Assembly (NCBI RefSeq): GCF_035582795.1
Contig: NC_134366.1
Span: 6,554,828-6,618,827, forward strand
Direction: 5' to 3'
Length of the DNA: 64,000 nucleotides
Origin: Mycteria americana
Lineage: Eukaryota; Chordata; Aves; Ciconiiformes; Ciconiidae
The notes under the pieces were generated by a model. The model saw nothing but the letters and a program-made list of their open reading frames with translations, ran no database searches and had not been told where the DNA came from. The first letter of the stretch is position 1. Every line of letters starts with the position of its first letter. Positions 24,901 through 36,067 of this stretch are shown here, piece after piece. The translations under genes and the position numbers were made by a program.

Positions 24901-27900
24901 AAAAAAAAAAAAGACCCAACCCAGGAGCTCCAGGGCAAGGCGAGGGCAGGGGTGTTGGCTCTGCAGCACCGGGGGCATTTCTGTAGGGCCAGATCCTGCA
25001 CGCAAAGGGCTTGTGTCCGCTTAGGAGGCGGGAGCGTTGGGAAAAAATACCTTTCCTCATTGCTTGTCCGGCTGGTAGAAGAAAAAGGCAGGTTTGTACT
25101 GCATGGCTGAGCAGCGTGACACTGCAGAGGATAAGGTTGCCCCGGGCCTTCTGCAGAGGCAATAAAAAGCATCCTCGGTGGTGCCTCTGCGTCCCCGCTG
25201 GCTTCAAGACCTCTGTCAATGTAACAGGCACCTTCTCCACCCGTGCATGTGCATCTTCCACGGAAATGAGAAAAAGTTTGCAGGTGCTAAGGTTTTAACT
25301 CAGACCTGTTGAATGACTTGGCTTTCCTATAAAAAAGCACTGCAGAATTGGCAATCCTTGACACGTTCCTGTGGCCCGTTCGAGTTGTAGTCTGTCAATG
25401 CTATGGGATGGGGAAAAAAACCCGTTCAGCTGTTATTCCTTATTCTTTGGGGGAATGATGTTCAACAGCACAGAAATCATCAGGCTGTAAGGAAGTGTCC
25501 TCCCCACAAAATCAACCCAAATTACACAGCAAGATAAAAGCAGTTTGATTTCTGCACCCTGTGAGGGCCCCTCTGTGGTCATCGTCTCTGGAGGAGCTCT
25601 GAGTCCTCAGCATCTGGGGAAACAGGTGGTGCTAAATGTAGTGAATAAATGTAAGTATCCCGCCTTCAGTGTTTTCCCTGCATAAACCAGCAAAAATTCC
25701 TGTTTTGCCAGAGCTCTGGCTCAAGTGAGACTTCAGATAAGCAGTTAACAGAGAGAACTAAGTTTTCTTCTTCACAGCTACGACCATTAGGAGTTTTCAG
25801 CGCTGCTTAATCCATGTATTTCCATCAGCTTCTTTTCTACCTCTAAGCCTGCTGCTGAGTGAATGGCAGTATTGCCATCTACTGGGCAGCTGCCTCCTTC
25901 TCCCAGCCTCTCCCCTGGCCAAATTGCTCTTGGGCAATGCTTGTCCTCCTCTGTGGGACCAGAGACACTGTAGCTCACTGAGATATCATATTAAAACAAC
26001 CCTAAAATAAGTCTTAAATGGCCCACTCAGGTCTGGAGGAAGGGTGGGGATGTCCAGGGGCTTGTCTACACTCCCATGCCTGGCCCGGCACACACGTTCA
26101 CAGCAGGAGGAAACCATCTCCAAAAGGTAAATGCTCAAAAAACCCCATGGAGGCACCCACATTTTGGCCACGGAAGCTGGGTGAGGGACCAAAACGCCTG
26201 TGGCTGGAGGTGCCCTGACTCCATTGCATTGGTAGGTCCACGAAACCTGCCAAAGGGAGAATATCTGCAACCAGCGGAGCTGAAATATTTTCGCATGGGC
26301 GTGGAGGCTGTGAAGACTTTCAGGTCAGTCCAGCTGAGGAGGCTGAAAGGCTCGAGATGGTCTGGGGACCCGATTCCCCAGGGACCGCATGAGCCACATG
26401 CAGGGTAAAACGTGACCAGAGAATCCCACCTCCGTGATGAGTAACATAAAAAGATCTCCCTCCAAAATCAACCTGCTCCACCGAGATACCCTGTGTAGGA
26501 AACTATTATCTATTACACTTGCCTGGAAATAAATACTTGGATGCTACTTTGGAGTAAATAGAGATGAGAACTTAATGGTCCTTAAGTGCCGTTCATATTC
26601 AAAGCGTCCCAAAGTTCTTTCTGGTAATTTAGGCTGAATAGCTGTCAGGAGACAAGGGAGCCCGTTGTAGTCACGCTCCCAAATAACCATCATCTTTGCC
26701 TGCAAGTGAGTGAGCAAGGGAATGGTTGGGTGAAGGAGTGATACAAATTTGACTAGAGATTTTAGGGGTTAATCTGATAAAGGGCAGCAGCCCCAGGGTA
26801 GGATTTGGATGAGGACGTGTCCATAACCAGAACACCTCTATTCAGCTGTGACATGATTGAGGGCCCCATTGCTGAACTTATTGCTGTGTAACTTTAAAGC
26901 TCCTATTGGTTTCAGGCCAGTTGAGATGCTCAAGGGTATGAAGACAGCCCCATGTGGCTGGTGGAGATGACAAGGGACCTCAGGAGAGCTGTGCCTGTTT
27001 GAAGCAGCAGGAGGATGGGGTGGGATGTCCTCAGACATCCCTAATGGCACTGACCACTGTATTTGATCCCTGTACCTCCAAGCTGTGTTTCACAGCATCT
27101 GCAGCCTTACCTCCCCCAAAGAGCTCAAGCTGTTGTAGACAGTCCTACACCTCACTGGAGCACCCTACACCTGGTGGGACCAGCCCCAGGAGATACGTCT
27201 CCTGTTGCCGTGGTTGTCTGCTTTTTCTGCTCTCCATGAAGACATAGGGAGCACCAGTTCTCCAAAGATCTAGTTCATTCCCTGGTTTAGCGGCGTCTTC
27301 ACCACCCAGCTTTGGAGAAAAGGATGGGAACATTATATATGAATATTATAGTACTGTGCCCAGCCGTGTTTTCCCAATACCATTGGATATTATATCGCTG
27401 TGACACGTAGTATCTTCACACAGTAAAACCTGCGTGAAGCACTGCATTTTCCGTAGGCTTCCCGAGGTGTGCTCCTGGGATCACAGCTTTGCCAGGCAGC
27501 GCTGGGGAACAAGTAGTTCTGTCAAGGCTCTTGGATAGTGAGAGGTAAATGAGGCACAGAAGAAGCACATGCACTCTGTCTGCGTGCTTCCAGGCTATCA
27601 CCTCCCTCTTATCCTACGCAATAAATCACGGCTGAGCAGCACAAGCTGTTCCTGTCATCGAAATGCGGAAAGAAACGTTCCTCTTGGCACCGGGGACGTG
27701 ATAATGACCCTGAATTAGAGCTGTATGTCTCCATCACCTGATTCTCCTGCTCCTGCGGGTGCAGCCTGATGTTTCTCCTCCTGGCTGTTGCAGGAACAGG
27801 TCCAGGCCTTGCTCATGCCGAGGACGAATTTAAAGGAGCAATGTCCAGCCTGGCTTTCGGAGCAGCTTGTGACAAGAGCTTTCAAGCACCCGATGGCCAC

Positions 27901-29685
27901 GGCTGCCCCGTGGAGACCAGGGGCAGTTGCAGAGCTGCGGGCAGAAGCAGGGGCAGCCCGTCACCGCTGTCACGTCAGGGGACAAACAGGGGCTGACTGT
28001 GGCGTTTTGGGTTGTGGCAAGGCACGTGCATACTCATTAAATTGCTAATGCAGTCCTGGGCTTGCTTTTGGCCCAGGGAGCAGCAACTCCCCCGACGGTT
28101 CCCAGCTCTGCTCAGCCCAGGCCAGGGACGGAGGCTGATGAGACTTTGGGACGCCATGTGACATCCCCAAATCCCCCCATGGCCCATGCACCGAGCACAC
28201 AGAGTTAGACCCCCAGCCCAGGCATCAGGCTCTGCAAAACCACCAGGCACTGTAATACTTCACTTCTCAGCATCTGAGTAATTTTTTGGAAGTGGTTTTG
28301 AGGGGCTCCCTTTGAAATCTCATTTCCCAAAGCCTTTGATCTGTGTCTTTTTAATTCCTTCTGAAACTCAAAGGGAAATGTTTGAGTATAGTCAGGCCAA
28401 GATCTCAGATGCCAGCGTGCTCCTGTCACTCGGCTCCTAAGTGAACTTTTAAGGGACATTACTCCACCACTGAGCCTAACAGACCTAGGCTCCTTCAGGA
28501 GAAGTTCAATATTTGAACTTGATATTGCAGCAGAAATCACACATGCTGTCTGAAGAGGAGCAAGAACATTCAGTAATCTTAAGGGGCAGGAAAGCTGAGA
28601 TTTAGGGGTTTTTTTAACTTGTCAGAAGAGGAAAATTGCCAAACTACTGAGCACCCAGGAGACACTGCCAAGTGCAGTCCAATAAAGCAGAGAGCTAAAA
28701 ATACAGCTGGAACTCCACTCCTTTTACAAGCCTTAAAGAAAGCGCCGCTGGTTTCGTTTTCATTTGCGCTTGCCGTAATAAGGAAGATTTATCTGTTTGC
28801 AAATCGGACTTCTGGATAAGGGCGGTGGAAAGCAGCTCCTGTGTGTCATTGCTTAGCTGCGTGGCTGCAAGCAAACACGAAGGGCAGAGTGCAAGGCTGC
28901 CTACATGCCATTTTATCACTCTCGGCCCACGAAACTTCTTTAGCCGTCGGTGATAACTGTATGGGATATTCCTTCGGTTTGCCAATGCCCTCTAGTGGCT
29001 TTTGGAGAGAAGGAATGTGCATTCCCCCCAAAAAAGAGAGGATTTTGCATAAATACTGCTATGCCTTAGGTGTGTGCAGGCTTTAGGAGAGATGGGACCT
29101 AGGTAGTTTAAAATGGAAAAAGAGCTAAATCAAAATCCTTCATTCATAAATGCTCATCTCATACACAGCAAAAGGGGGAGAGGGAAGGTTGCGGGATTCC
29201 CCATGCATTCCCAGGAGATGGTTTTGTAGTTCATCAAAAGACAGTTCTGGCTTTATTGTGCACGTACATCTCCCTCTCCTCCTCCTTCCCTCCCTTTACC
29301 GACCCTGCCGTGTGCCTAATAGGAATGTGGCTTTTACTTGGAAATGTTATACGCTGCAGCAGGCTTGCCCAGCTGGCCGGAGTACAGGCCCCTGCATGTC
29401 TAACAGCACAGGGGATTGTTTTACACTGAATTTATTACTTCCTCACTAGAAAAGCACCCTCCAGAAATGCCCTTTTCTATGCACTTAGTCTTAGAAAATG
29501 AATTAAAAAAATCACCATCCTGCAGAGAGTGAATTTAAGTCAGATGGATCGTGCTTTCTGCGGGTTGAGTTTGCCAATCCACTTGAGGCAGATGCCCTCT
29601 GTGTGAGCAGAACTGTAATGAAGTTGTTTGTTTAGGAATATAAAAAGAACCCAGTTCTGCAAGCAAAACCTCTGCTGGCTGCTGT
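21969..29685. other. Intergenic DNA between CSRNP1 and the first CR1 copy
   Basis: No coding exon with credible splice sites or recognisable protein similarity was found in these 7.7 kb. The only distinct structure is the (TTTTA)n microsatellite at 23676-23894. The many short open frames in the GC-rich parts (22.1-23.5 and 24.0-25.1 kb) show no domain. Confidence 0.5.
23676..23894. repeat. (TTTTA)n / (TTTAA)n pentanucleotide array, about 219 bases
   Basis: The tract begins as TTTAA repeats, changes to an almost pure TTTTA array, and is interrupted three times by an ATTATT or TTATTTATT slip. It is probably length-polymorphic. Its A-rich strand resembles an expanded oligo(A)-linked repeat, but no SINE or LINE body adjoins it. 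Confidence 0.95.
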
Positions 29686-29720
29686 TAGACTAGACTAGAC
29701 TAGACTAGACTAGACTAGAA
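29686..29720. repeat. (TAGAC)6 TAGAA tail microsatellite
   Basis: Six exact TAGAC units and one TAGAA unit abut the 3' end of the minus-strand CR1 element to the right. Simple repeats at this position are the usual 3' terminus of some avian CR1 subfamilies, so this tract probably belongs to the element. Confidence 0.9.
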
Positions 29721-30330
29721 CAGCATATTTCAGTTGGAAGGGACCTACAACAATCATCTAGTCCAACTGCCTGACCACTTCAGGGCTGACCAAAAGTTAA
29801 AGCACGTTGTTACGGGCATTGTCCAAACGCCTCTTAAACACTGACAGGCTTGGGGCATCGACCGCCTCTCTAGGAAGCCTGCTCCAGTGTTTGACCACCC
29901 TCTCGGTAAAGAAATGCTTCCTCACATCCAGTCTAACCCTCCCCTGGCCCAGCTTTGAACCATTCCCACGCGTCCTATCGCTGGATACCAGGGAGAAGAG
30001 ATCACCACCTCCCTCTCCACGTCTCCTCAGGAAGCTGTGGAGAGCAATGAGGTCGCCCCTCAGCCTCCTCTTCTCCAAACCACACAAGCCCCAAGCCCGT
30101 AGCCGCTCCTCACAGGACATTCCTTCCAGCCCTTTCTCCAGCTTTGTCGCCCTCCTCTGGATGCATTCAGGGACCTTCACCTCCTTCTGAAATGGTGGGG
30201 CCCAGAACTGCACACAGTGCTCCAGGCGAGGCCGCACCAACGCTGAATACAGCGGGATAATCACCTCTTTTGACTGGCTGGTTATGCTGTGTTTGATGCA
30301 CCCCAGGATATAAAGCAAAACCGACTAGAA
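29721..30330 (-). mobile_element. CR1 LINE fragment, 3' part, minus strand
   Basis: Read on the minus strand, the copy encodes the C-terminal end of CR1 ORF2. Recognisable segments include [36 protein letters not shown] and [19 protein letters not shown], with no stop for about 170 codons. The element is 5'-truncated, as nearly all CR1 copies are, and its 3' tail is the TAGAC array. It lies just downstream of the elastase gene's poly(A) site. The intact reading frame points to a fairly young insertion. Confidence 0.9.
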
Positions 30331-30526
30331 GCACATTCATTTAGAAGAAAGGGTAACGTAAAACAAAACCGACAAAGATCAACAACTGATTCTGGATCCC
30401 CCCTGTATAATTCAGGTTGCAGAAGAGAGACTTTTTTCCTTTGCCTTTCCAGCTAGGAAGCGACAAAGAGCCGGTGCCTAAAGCCAGGCAGACACAGTAA
30501 CAACCACTGGTTGAAAGCACAGATAC

Positions 30527-30532
30527 TTTATT
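30527..30532 (-). terminator. Poly(A) signal of the elastase-like gene
   Basis: AATAAA on the minus strand lies about 125 bases after the proposed stop codon, consistent with the short 3' ends of pancreatic protease genes. Confidence 0.65.
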
Positions 30533-30655
30533 ATACTCTTAGCCAAACCTTGCTATTAACAGCCCGAAGAGGCGTAGAAGGGATCAGAGGAGGGTTAATG
30601 AGCAGAGACACTTCGTTCTAGCTCTTCTCATACTCAGGCATCAGTTGACCCTTCT

Positions 30656-30682
30656 CTAGAAACCCCCGTTATTCATTGCAGT
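30656..30682 (-). CDS. Elastase-like exon 8, last eight codons
   Basis: Acceptor TTTTCCAG precedes ACT GCA ATG AAT AAC GGG GGT TTC and the stop TAG at 30658-30656. Elastase genes usually have a final small exon after the WI(N/Y) segment, and the phase fits, so I place it here. A short exon is easy to misplace. Confidence 0.6.
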   Translation of the reverse strand, partial: TAMNNGGF

Positions 30683-31427
30683 CTGGAAAACAAAAAAGAG
30701 GTGAATTCAGGAGAGAGTCAGAATAACGCATGTCTCCATCCCATGTAAGTGCTCTGAAGAAGGGCTTGTTCCCAGCTGTGCCAGGGGACTGCTCTAACAA
30801 CCTGTTCCCACCCAGAAAGGTTTATGGACCGCAGTAGCCTCCCTCTTCCTTGCAGTGATTTAAAATACCTCTCCCCACCTTTCTTTCCAGCAGGCCCCAA
30901 CGGTTTACAGCAGCATTTCCACAAAACCATCCCCCGTGCCTGGGACATGGCTACTCCTCTTGCCAGACATTATTTCTAGGAGCAAAGAGCTCGTTGCTCA
31001 TTCCCAAATGTAAAGCTGAGAGTGCGTAGTGCGGCACTGCAGGACTTGCACTCGTAGAGATGCTTTACGTTTGCTGTATTTCCCATTCACCGGCCAGCTA
31101 ATTCCTTCAGTGGTTTCCTGCAATGAGGTTTTGTCTGGGTGAATGGCAATGATCATTTTTTGGACCCAAAGCCCAGCTCCTGCCTGGCTTGAATTTTGTC
31201 AGTGGTCCTCAGCAGAGTGTTTCAGCTTCAAGGCAGCAGCTCCTTCCTTCCTTCCCGTTGTTCAACTACACCAAAAGTAGCACCAAATATCCCGATTTTA
31301 GACCTCCCCAGATCTCCCAGTTCAACTCCTAATGGTTTAATATAAATAAAAGACTCCAATTCCTCTGGCACTCCCTTGCCTTCATGGGAGGTGCATCAGG
31401 TTACCTCGCAGGCACTACGCGACTTAC

Positions 31428-31577
31428 GCTGTAGATCCAGTCCACGTAGGCTGACACACGTGTGAAGACTGTTGGCTTCTTGTAGGTGTTACAGTAAGGA
31501 ACTAGCCCAAAACTGACAATCCCATGGACTTGCCATTGATTGTCTTTGTAGCAGCTGAGAGGGCCCCCAGAGGCCCC
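31428..31577 (-). CDS. Elastase-like exon 7 with catalytic Ser195 but Ala194
   Basis: The exon begins GASGGPLSC, where the family has GDSGGP. It continues through [11 protein letters not shown] and ends [18 protein letters not shown] before GTAAGT. Ser195, Cys201 and Cys220 are present. The GCC codon at 31574-31572 replaces the Asp194 codon with a single base change. Asp194 forms the salt bridge with the new N-terminus during zymogen activation, so an enzyme made from this gene should activate poorly or not at all. Confidence 0.85.
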
Positions 31578-33077
31578 CTGGACCAGAGCAAGGAGAGGAA
31601 CATATTAAGCCAAATTATCTGAGCAATTGAGGAATGACTGGATAGGATTAAGGAGCACTAGTTAGTTAATCACTGTCCTGAACATGAAAATAAAAATTTG
31701 TCCTGCTTTCTTTGCAAAGGGCTGACTGCTCCCCACCAGCATGGGAAGAGAGACGGCCCAGAACCTCCCAAGATGTCGCAAAGATCAGACTCACTATTTA
31801 TTATCTCAGTCTACACACACATACGTACACACAAATACACACATACACCCCCCAGGAAGGGCTGAAACCCTAATTTCCCACCACCATTGCAAATATAGTG
31901 ACCGTAAGCAACGAGTCCAGTGCACACTGCATGACACGCAATCCTTCCCAGCAAGGTCCACCCGCACGGCATCTCTGTTAAAATATCAGCTACGAGGAAC
32001 CAGGTAGAAGGGAAACGCTGGTCCCCTTGTTCTTTGCAAAAAAAGTATATTCAAAGGGTCCCAGGAAGTTAAGGCGGTGAAAAAGAAAGCAATTTGAGTT
32101 AAAATATATGAGAAGATAAAGGCTCTTGCTTGGCTCAGATCCCGGTTTGTAACAAGGTTCTGCCATAATTAAACCACACCAAAAAATAGGCTAAGTATCT
32201 ATAGACCTATAATTATACTATACCTGTAATTGTACTACGTATAATCGTATAACCTGTTTTATTTCTATATGTTTCTATATCCCATTCATATATTTACATA
32301 ATCAAACATCTTATGTATTTGTTCATTATTTTTTAAAGGCTCTCCATGGTTGCTTTCACCAGAAGCCACCTCTGTAGTGAAGGGAATACAGGCAGAGGTA
32401 ACGTATCCTCTGCCTTCGCACACCAAACCTCCTTGCCTTGACTCTGGGGCCATTTGGAGCCCCTGGGATAAAAGGGACCTCACAGCATCTTCCTTTTCCA
32501 CCTAACCTGGGCCAGATGGTGCAACTCGGACATAGCCAAAACTTGCAGCAACCTCAGCTGTCCACGTAAGCAGCGAGGCTGGGGAGGAGAAGGGTGACAA
32601 GCAGGGCGAAAGCGTGGGGGAGCACTGCCTGGTCCAAGGTGCGACATGACAGCAACATGGGAGGAATGGTAGGACGTCCTGAAGCTTCATCCTCTGGATG
32701 AGGGCAGAGGGGACTGCCAAATTCGCAACCCATTCCCCAGAATCAGGTCAATGGGACATGCTGCGGGAAGGAAGGGCAAATCTCCTCTCCAAAATCAGAG
32801 GGGAGAGGGGCACCCTGAGGATTTGGAGGTTTCCTCTCTGCTGGCTGCTCTGTGGGGAGATGCAGGAATGTGGAGCAGTCTGGTTTAGAAGACACTCAGA
32901 AAAAAACCAGTGAAGGGGCCAGGATTTACAGGAGAGCTGCTGCAGGTGGAGAAATGGGAAAAACAGGTCCCAGCTGAAGGAACAGCAATGGTTACCAACT
33001 GAAGGAACAGCAAGGTCAGATAGGAAGGAAAACATTTTCAAGGAGCTTGAAAATGCTCTGCTAATAACAGATCTTAC

Positions 33078-33223
33078 ACTGCATCCGGACCTCACGCCGT
33101 CTCCACCCGCACAGATCATAGTGACTTTTGCTTGAGATCCCCACCAGTCATGCTGGGAGCAGATCTCATGGTCGACCACCGGCAGCATCACCTCCTGCAG
33201 CGTGGCTGTGCTTCTGCCATCCA
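33078..33223 (-). CDS. Elastase-like exon 6
   Basis: The acceptor GCTTAG and donor AGT/GTAAGA bracket 146 bases. They encode [20 protein letters not shown], a CSQHDWWGS loop and [13 protein letters not shown]. Ser189, typical of elastases, and the cysteines of the 168-182 and 191-220 bridges are present. The exon ends in phase 0 directly before Gly193. Confidence 0.85.
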
Positions 33224-33367
33224 CTAAGCAGAGAAAGGGTGAGATTTTGGTCCAGGAGCTCCAGCAGTTGAGGAAGGAAGCCCGCACCCCGCCTCGGGCA
33301 GCCTTACCTGCACGGTGGTCCCTCTGAAACCAGGAGGGACCCTCAACACTCCTTCCCTCTTACTTAC

Positions 33368-33504
33368 CACTAACCACCGCCCATCCGGTAATATAGCAGG
33401 GATAGTTATTGGGCAAAACTTCTCCTTGAGGTGGAAGCAGTCCCAGCTCAACGAACCCATTGTCATAGGCAGAAGAACTGAGGCGCAGCAGGGCAATGTC
33501 ATAG
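33368..33504 (-). CDS. Elastase-like exon 5 with catalytic Asp102
   Basis: The exon encodes [20 protein letters not shown], then [11 protein letters not shown] and [10 protein letters not shown]. Asp102 (YDIALL) and Cys136 are present. ITGWA replaces the almost invariant ITGWG, another small departure from the family. Donor is G/GTAAGT. Confidence 0.85.
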
Positions 33505-34165
33505 CTGAAATGGGATACAGGTAAAAGACTCTTTACTGAAAATCCTGAATTAGTCATAAACCAGATGTCCACACTCACATTTCATCACTTATACAGGTCT
33601 CTAGCCTCTGGCGTGATGATAGACAAGCACCTTGCAAACATCGTTAATTAATCCTTATAGCTATCACAGGCGACAGGAAAACATGAGCAATTAAGAGAGA
33701 AGAGGCCATGGTACAGACTGATAAAGGGCTAACACTCCCCAAAAATCCCCTATTCCTTCGGAGGCGCCCAACCTCAGAGTGAATTTCAGTGGACCCTGGG
33801 TGGGCAGGCATGCCTCTGAGGGGGGATTTAAGACAGTCCCTTGGCATTTCCTTGTTGGCTTCCCTTCATCAGATGCAAACAGCGGTGTGACTGCTGGCAA
33901 GCCCCTGAATCTGCTGTACATCCTGGATCCGTCTGTGAGGCCCATCTTTCCTCCATCTTGGGCAAAACAGGACTGAGCTCATCCACATAGACACCGTGTA
34001 ACACCTCCAAGAGAGGAGGTCATTTGGGAAATCTCCATTGCATCATCTTCTAGTGCTTCCCACAAATCCAACCTCAGTGGGAACGGGACTGAATATACAC
34101 GTAAATGCTAGCGGGACAGGGTGCTAAGTACCATTCAACCATCTGATGATATTCAAAATAATTAC

Positions 34166-34297
34166 CCCTTGGCAATGTCATAGGGATTCCAGCCATTATG
34201 AATGAAGACTTTATCTACATCAATATAGTACTCGGTGCCATCCACTCGCAAGAGATTGTGCTCACCCAGAGCCACTCGGTAGGTTGCTCCTGGTGGC
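34166..34297 (-). CDS. Elastase-like exon 4
   Basis: The acceptor TTTTCAG and donor GG/GTAATT frame 132 bases. The product contains PPGATYRVALGEHNL, then VDGTEYYIDVDKVFIHNGW and NPYDIAKG, the segment between His57 and Asp102 that includes the elastase GEHNL/DGTE motifs. No damage is seen. Confidence 0.85.
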
Positions 34298-35074
34298 CTG
34301 AAAATGAATCACAGAATAATTAATATAAAAACTACTCCCCGCCGCTAGCTTTGCCGTGTAATTCCTGCACCACTGAGACCTTCCACCAATGTCATAATTT
34401 CTAAAGCACCTTCCACCAGAGGATTTTCGATGGACTGTAGCTAAATGCTCTTATGAATTAGGCGAACGCTGCCTGCAGTTTGCTGGCGAAGCAAGCGAAG
34501 GTGCAGCATCAGCTAATACAGTGCTGAGCTCGGTCTTGAACGAGAACGTTCATTTTGCATCTTTGCATCTATCTGAAGCAGAGTGTGAAGAATCAGCTTG
34601 TTACACTTTATTGTAAGTACATTCGCTAAAGGCATGAGTAATTAAAGAGGAGTGTTCGCTTATCGGTGTCATGCTGTATCGTTTAGGGGGTGCATGTTAG
34701 ACGTGCTGCAGAGCAAGTTGTACAACACGGCCCGTGAGCTACAAAACATGCCTTGCGTTCAATCTTTCCATCTCTGTGCGGGTTTCTCAGGATGTAAACC
34801 CATTCAAAATGCTCACATTCATGCAATGCACCTCCTCGTATACAAATCAGCAATCGGCTTGATTTCCACTCCCAGGAAGTCAGCAATTAATGCGTAAAAT
34901 CAAGGCTAAAGCAAACAGAGTTTTCCAGTTCCCTTGATTAAGTGCACAGAGAGATGTCCATCTGTGCAAGGAATGGCACCAGTGGGGAGCTCAGAGGGTG
35001 AGAAGGGTCTGACTCCTGTCTGCAGCAAGAATGAGGACCAGAACAGGAGTTTTAATGCCGTCTATCCTACTCAG

Positions 35075-35184
35075 AGGCTGAGGCAATGGGCTGCAGTCAC
35101 GACCCATTTGCTGCTGATAAGGGTTCCACCACAGATGTGAGAGTAGTACCCTGGGGAGTCAGCATAGGCAATCTGAAGTGATAC
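35075..35184 (-). CDS. Elastase-like exon 3 with catalytic His57; donor mutated
   Basis: The exon encodes [26 protein letters not shown] and VVTAAHC, so His57 and the Cys42-Cys58 pair are present. By alignment with elastase gene structure and the phase-2 entry of exon 4, it must end at 35075. The next six bases on the minus strand are CTGAGT, one substitution (plus-strand base 35074) from the ideal donor GTGAGT. No substitute GT in the right phase lies nearby. Confidence 0.8.
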
Positions 35185-35331
35185 CTGTCTCAAACAACAA
35201 CATATTTTACACCCAAGCCATGCCATGCCACTGCAGAAACGGCGTGTGTGGCTTTGGACAGTGGAAGCTGTCATTTTCTCACTGTTTCGTCAAGTATAAG
35301 GCTTTTTTCAAGTATAAGACACCAGCATTAC

Positions 35332-35435
35332 CTGCCACTTCCAGCTGTTCGGTTGGGCCTCGTGGCCTCCAGTTACTCGCCCTGTCAGCACATCCTTCTG
35401 AAGAGCATCCCTTAGGGGACTTCCAGAGATTGCCC
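35332..35435 (-). CDS. Elastase-like exon 2, propeptide and mature N-terminus
   Basis: The acceptor GGTCAG and donor CAG/GTAATG bracket 104 bases in phase with exon 1. The encoded propeptide ends LTGR and is followed by VTGGHEAQPNSWKWQ. Arg-Val is the expected trypsin activation site. Residue 17 is Thr where elastases normally have Val or Ile, a mild oddity. Confidence 0.8.
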
Positions 35436-35988
35436 CTGACCACACAAAAGAAGGGGTGCGATTTGTCATGTGGATTCCTAACAACCATCAGCCATCGCGG
35501 GCTACAGCCAGCAACAAACTTGTGCCGCACAGGGCAGCCAGCGAAGCAAGTCTGAAAGATGAAGTGATTGAGACTTGCACATGGTGACACCGTGACCGCT
35601 CTCCATCCTGGAGGCTGTCTTTAAAGCCTCCATGGTTGAAAAATACCATAAACAGGCTTCAAGATGCCAAGCTTTCATATAAATTGATTTCTGTTTCCCA
35701 CAGTCCCTACAAGCCCACCGTAAGTGCCAGGTGGCTGTGCACCAACCTAAATCCCCTTCTTCTGGGGGTGTAGGTTTCCCCTCCTCTCCCTCAGAGCACC
35801 AGATCTTTCTCATGGAGATCTTGTTCCCTCAATAGAGAAAAACCCTTCCAGCTAGAATAATTGTGTCCACGTTAGGTTTTGCCCTAGCACAGTAACTGCG
35901 GAGAAAAACCTTATACGCTCTAATCTGCACCACGTAGAGGTTGAGAGGTTCACCCTTTCCCAGCTCAAATACTTCCATTGCAACTTAC

Positions 35989-36022
35989 CCAGGCAACTAA
36001 GAAGAACCAGATACTGAAGCAT
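35989..36022 (-). CDS. Elastase-like exon 1, signal peptide
   Basis: The exon encodes MLQYLVLLSCL plus the first base of a Gly codon, a hydrophobic secretion signal, and ends before GTAAGTTG. A small first exon with a signal peptide and phase-1 exit matches elastase gene structure. Confidence 0.8.
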
Positions 36023-36060
36023 CTTTAATGAGGTGGTAGCATTTTTGCAAGAAAAATTAT

Positions 36061-36067
36061 TTTTATA
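36061..36067 (-). promoter_or_regulatory. TATA box of the elastase-like gene
   Basis: TATAAAA on the minus strand lies about 39 bases before the start codon at 36022. That predicts a very short leader of around 10-15 bases, as is usual for pancreatic zymogen genes. The promoter therefore still looks intact although the coding part is damaged. Confidence 0.7.

Larger units (their letters stand above)
30510..36067 (-). pseudogene. Elastase-type (CELA1-like) serine protease gene with damaged exon-3 donor and D194A
   Basis: Eight minus-strand coding exons join in consistent phases to a 279-codon frame: 36022-35989, 35435-35332, 35184-35075, 34297-34166, 33504-33368, 33223-33078, 31577-31428 and 30682-30656. 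The chain has a signal peptide (MLQYLVLLSCLG), a short propeptide ending in Arg, mature N-terminus VTGG, the His57 motif TAAHC, the Asp102 motif [14 protein letters not shown], Ser189-type GVRSGC, and Ser195. Pancreatic elastases digest food protein after activation by trypsin. Two faults are visible. The exon-3 donor reads CTGAGT instead of GTGAGT, and the catalytic motif reads GASGGP instead of GDSGGP. Unspliced read-through stops two bases later at TGA. Family assignment is firm; loss of function is probable, unless the donor change is a sequence error. CELA1 similarity is best in the ITGW to GVRSGC region, but Gly216 resembles CELA2. Confidence 0.75.

Noticed and set aside
29797-30318. 173-codon minus-strand frame as a host gene
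   Set aside because: It is the C-terminal end of the CR1 reverse-transcriptase polyprotein.
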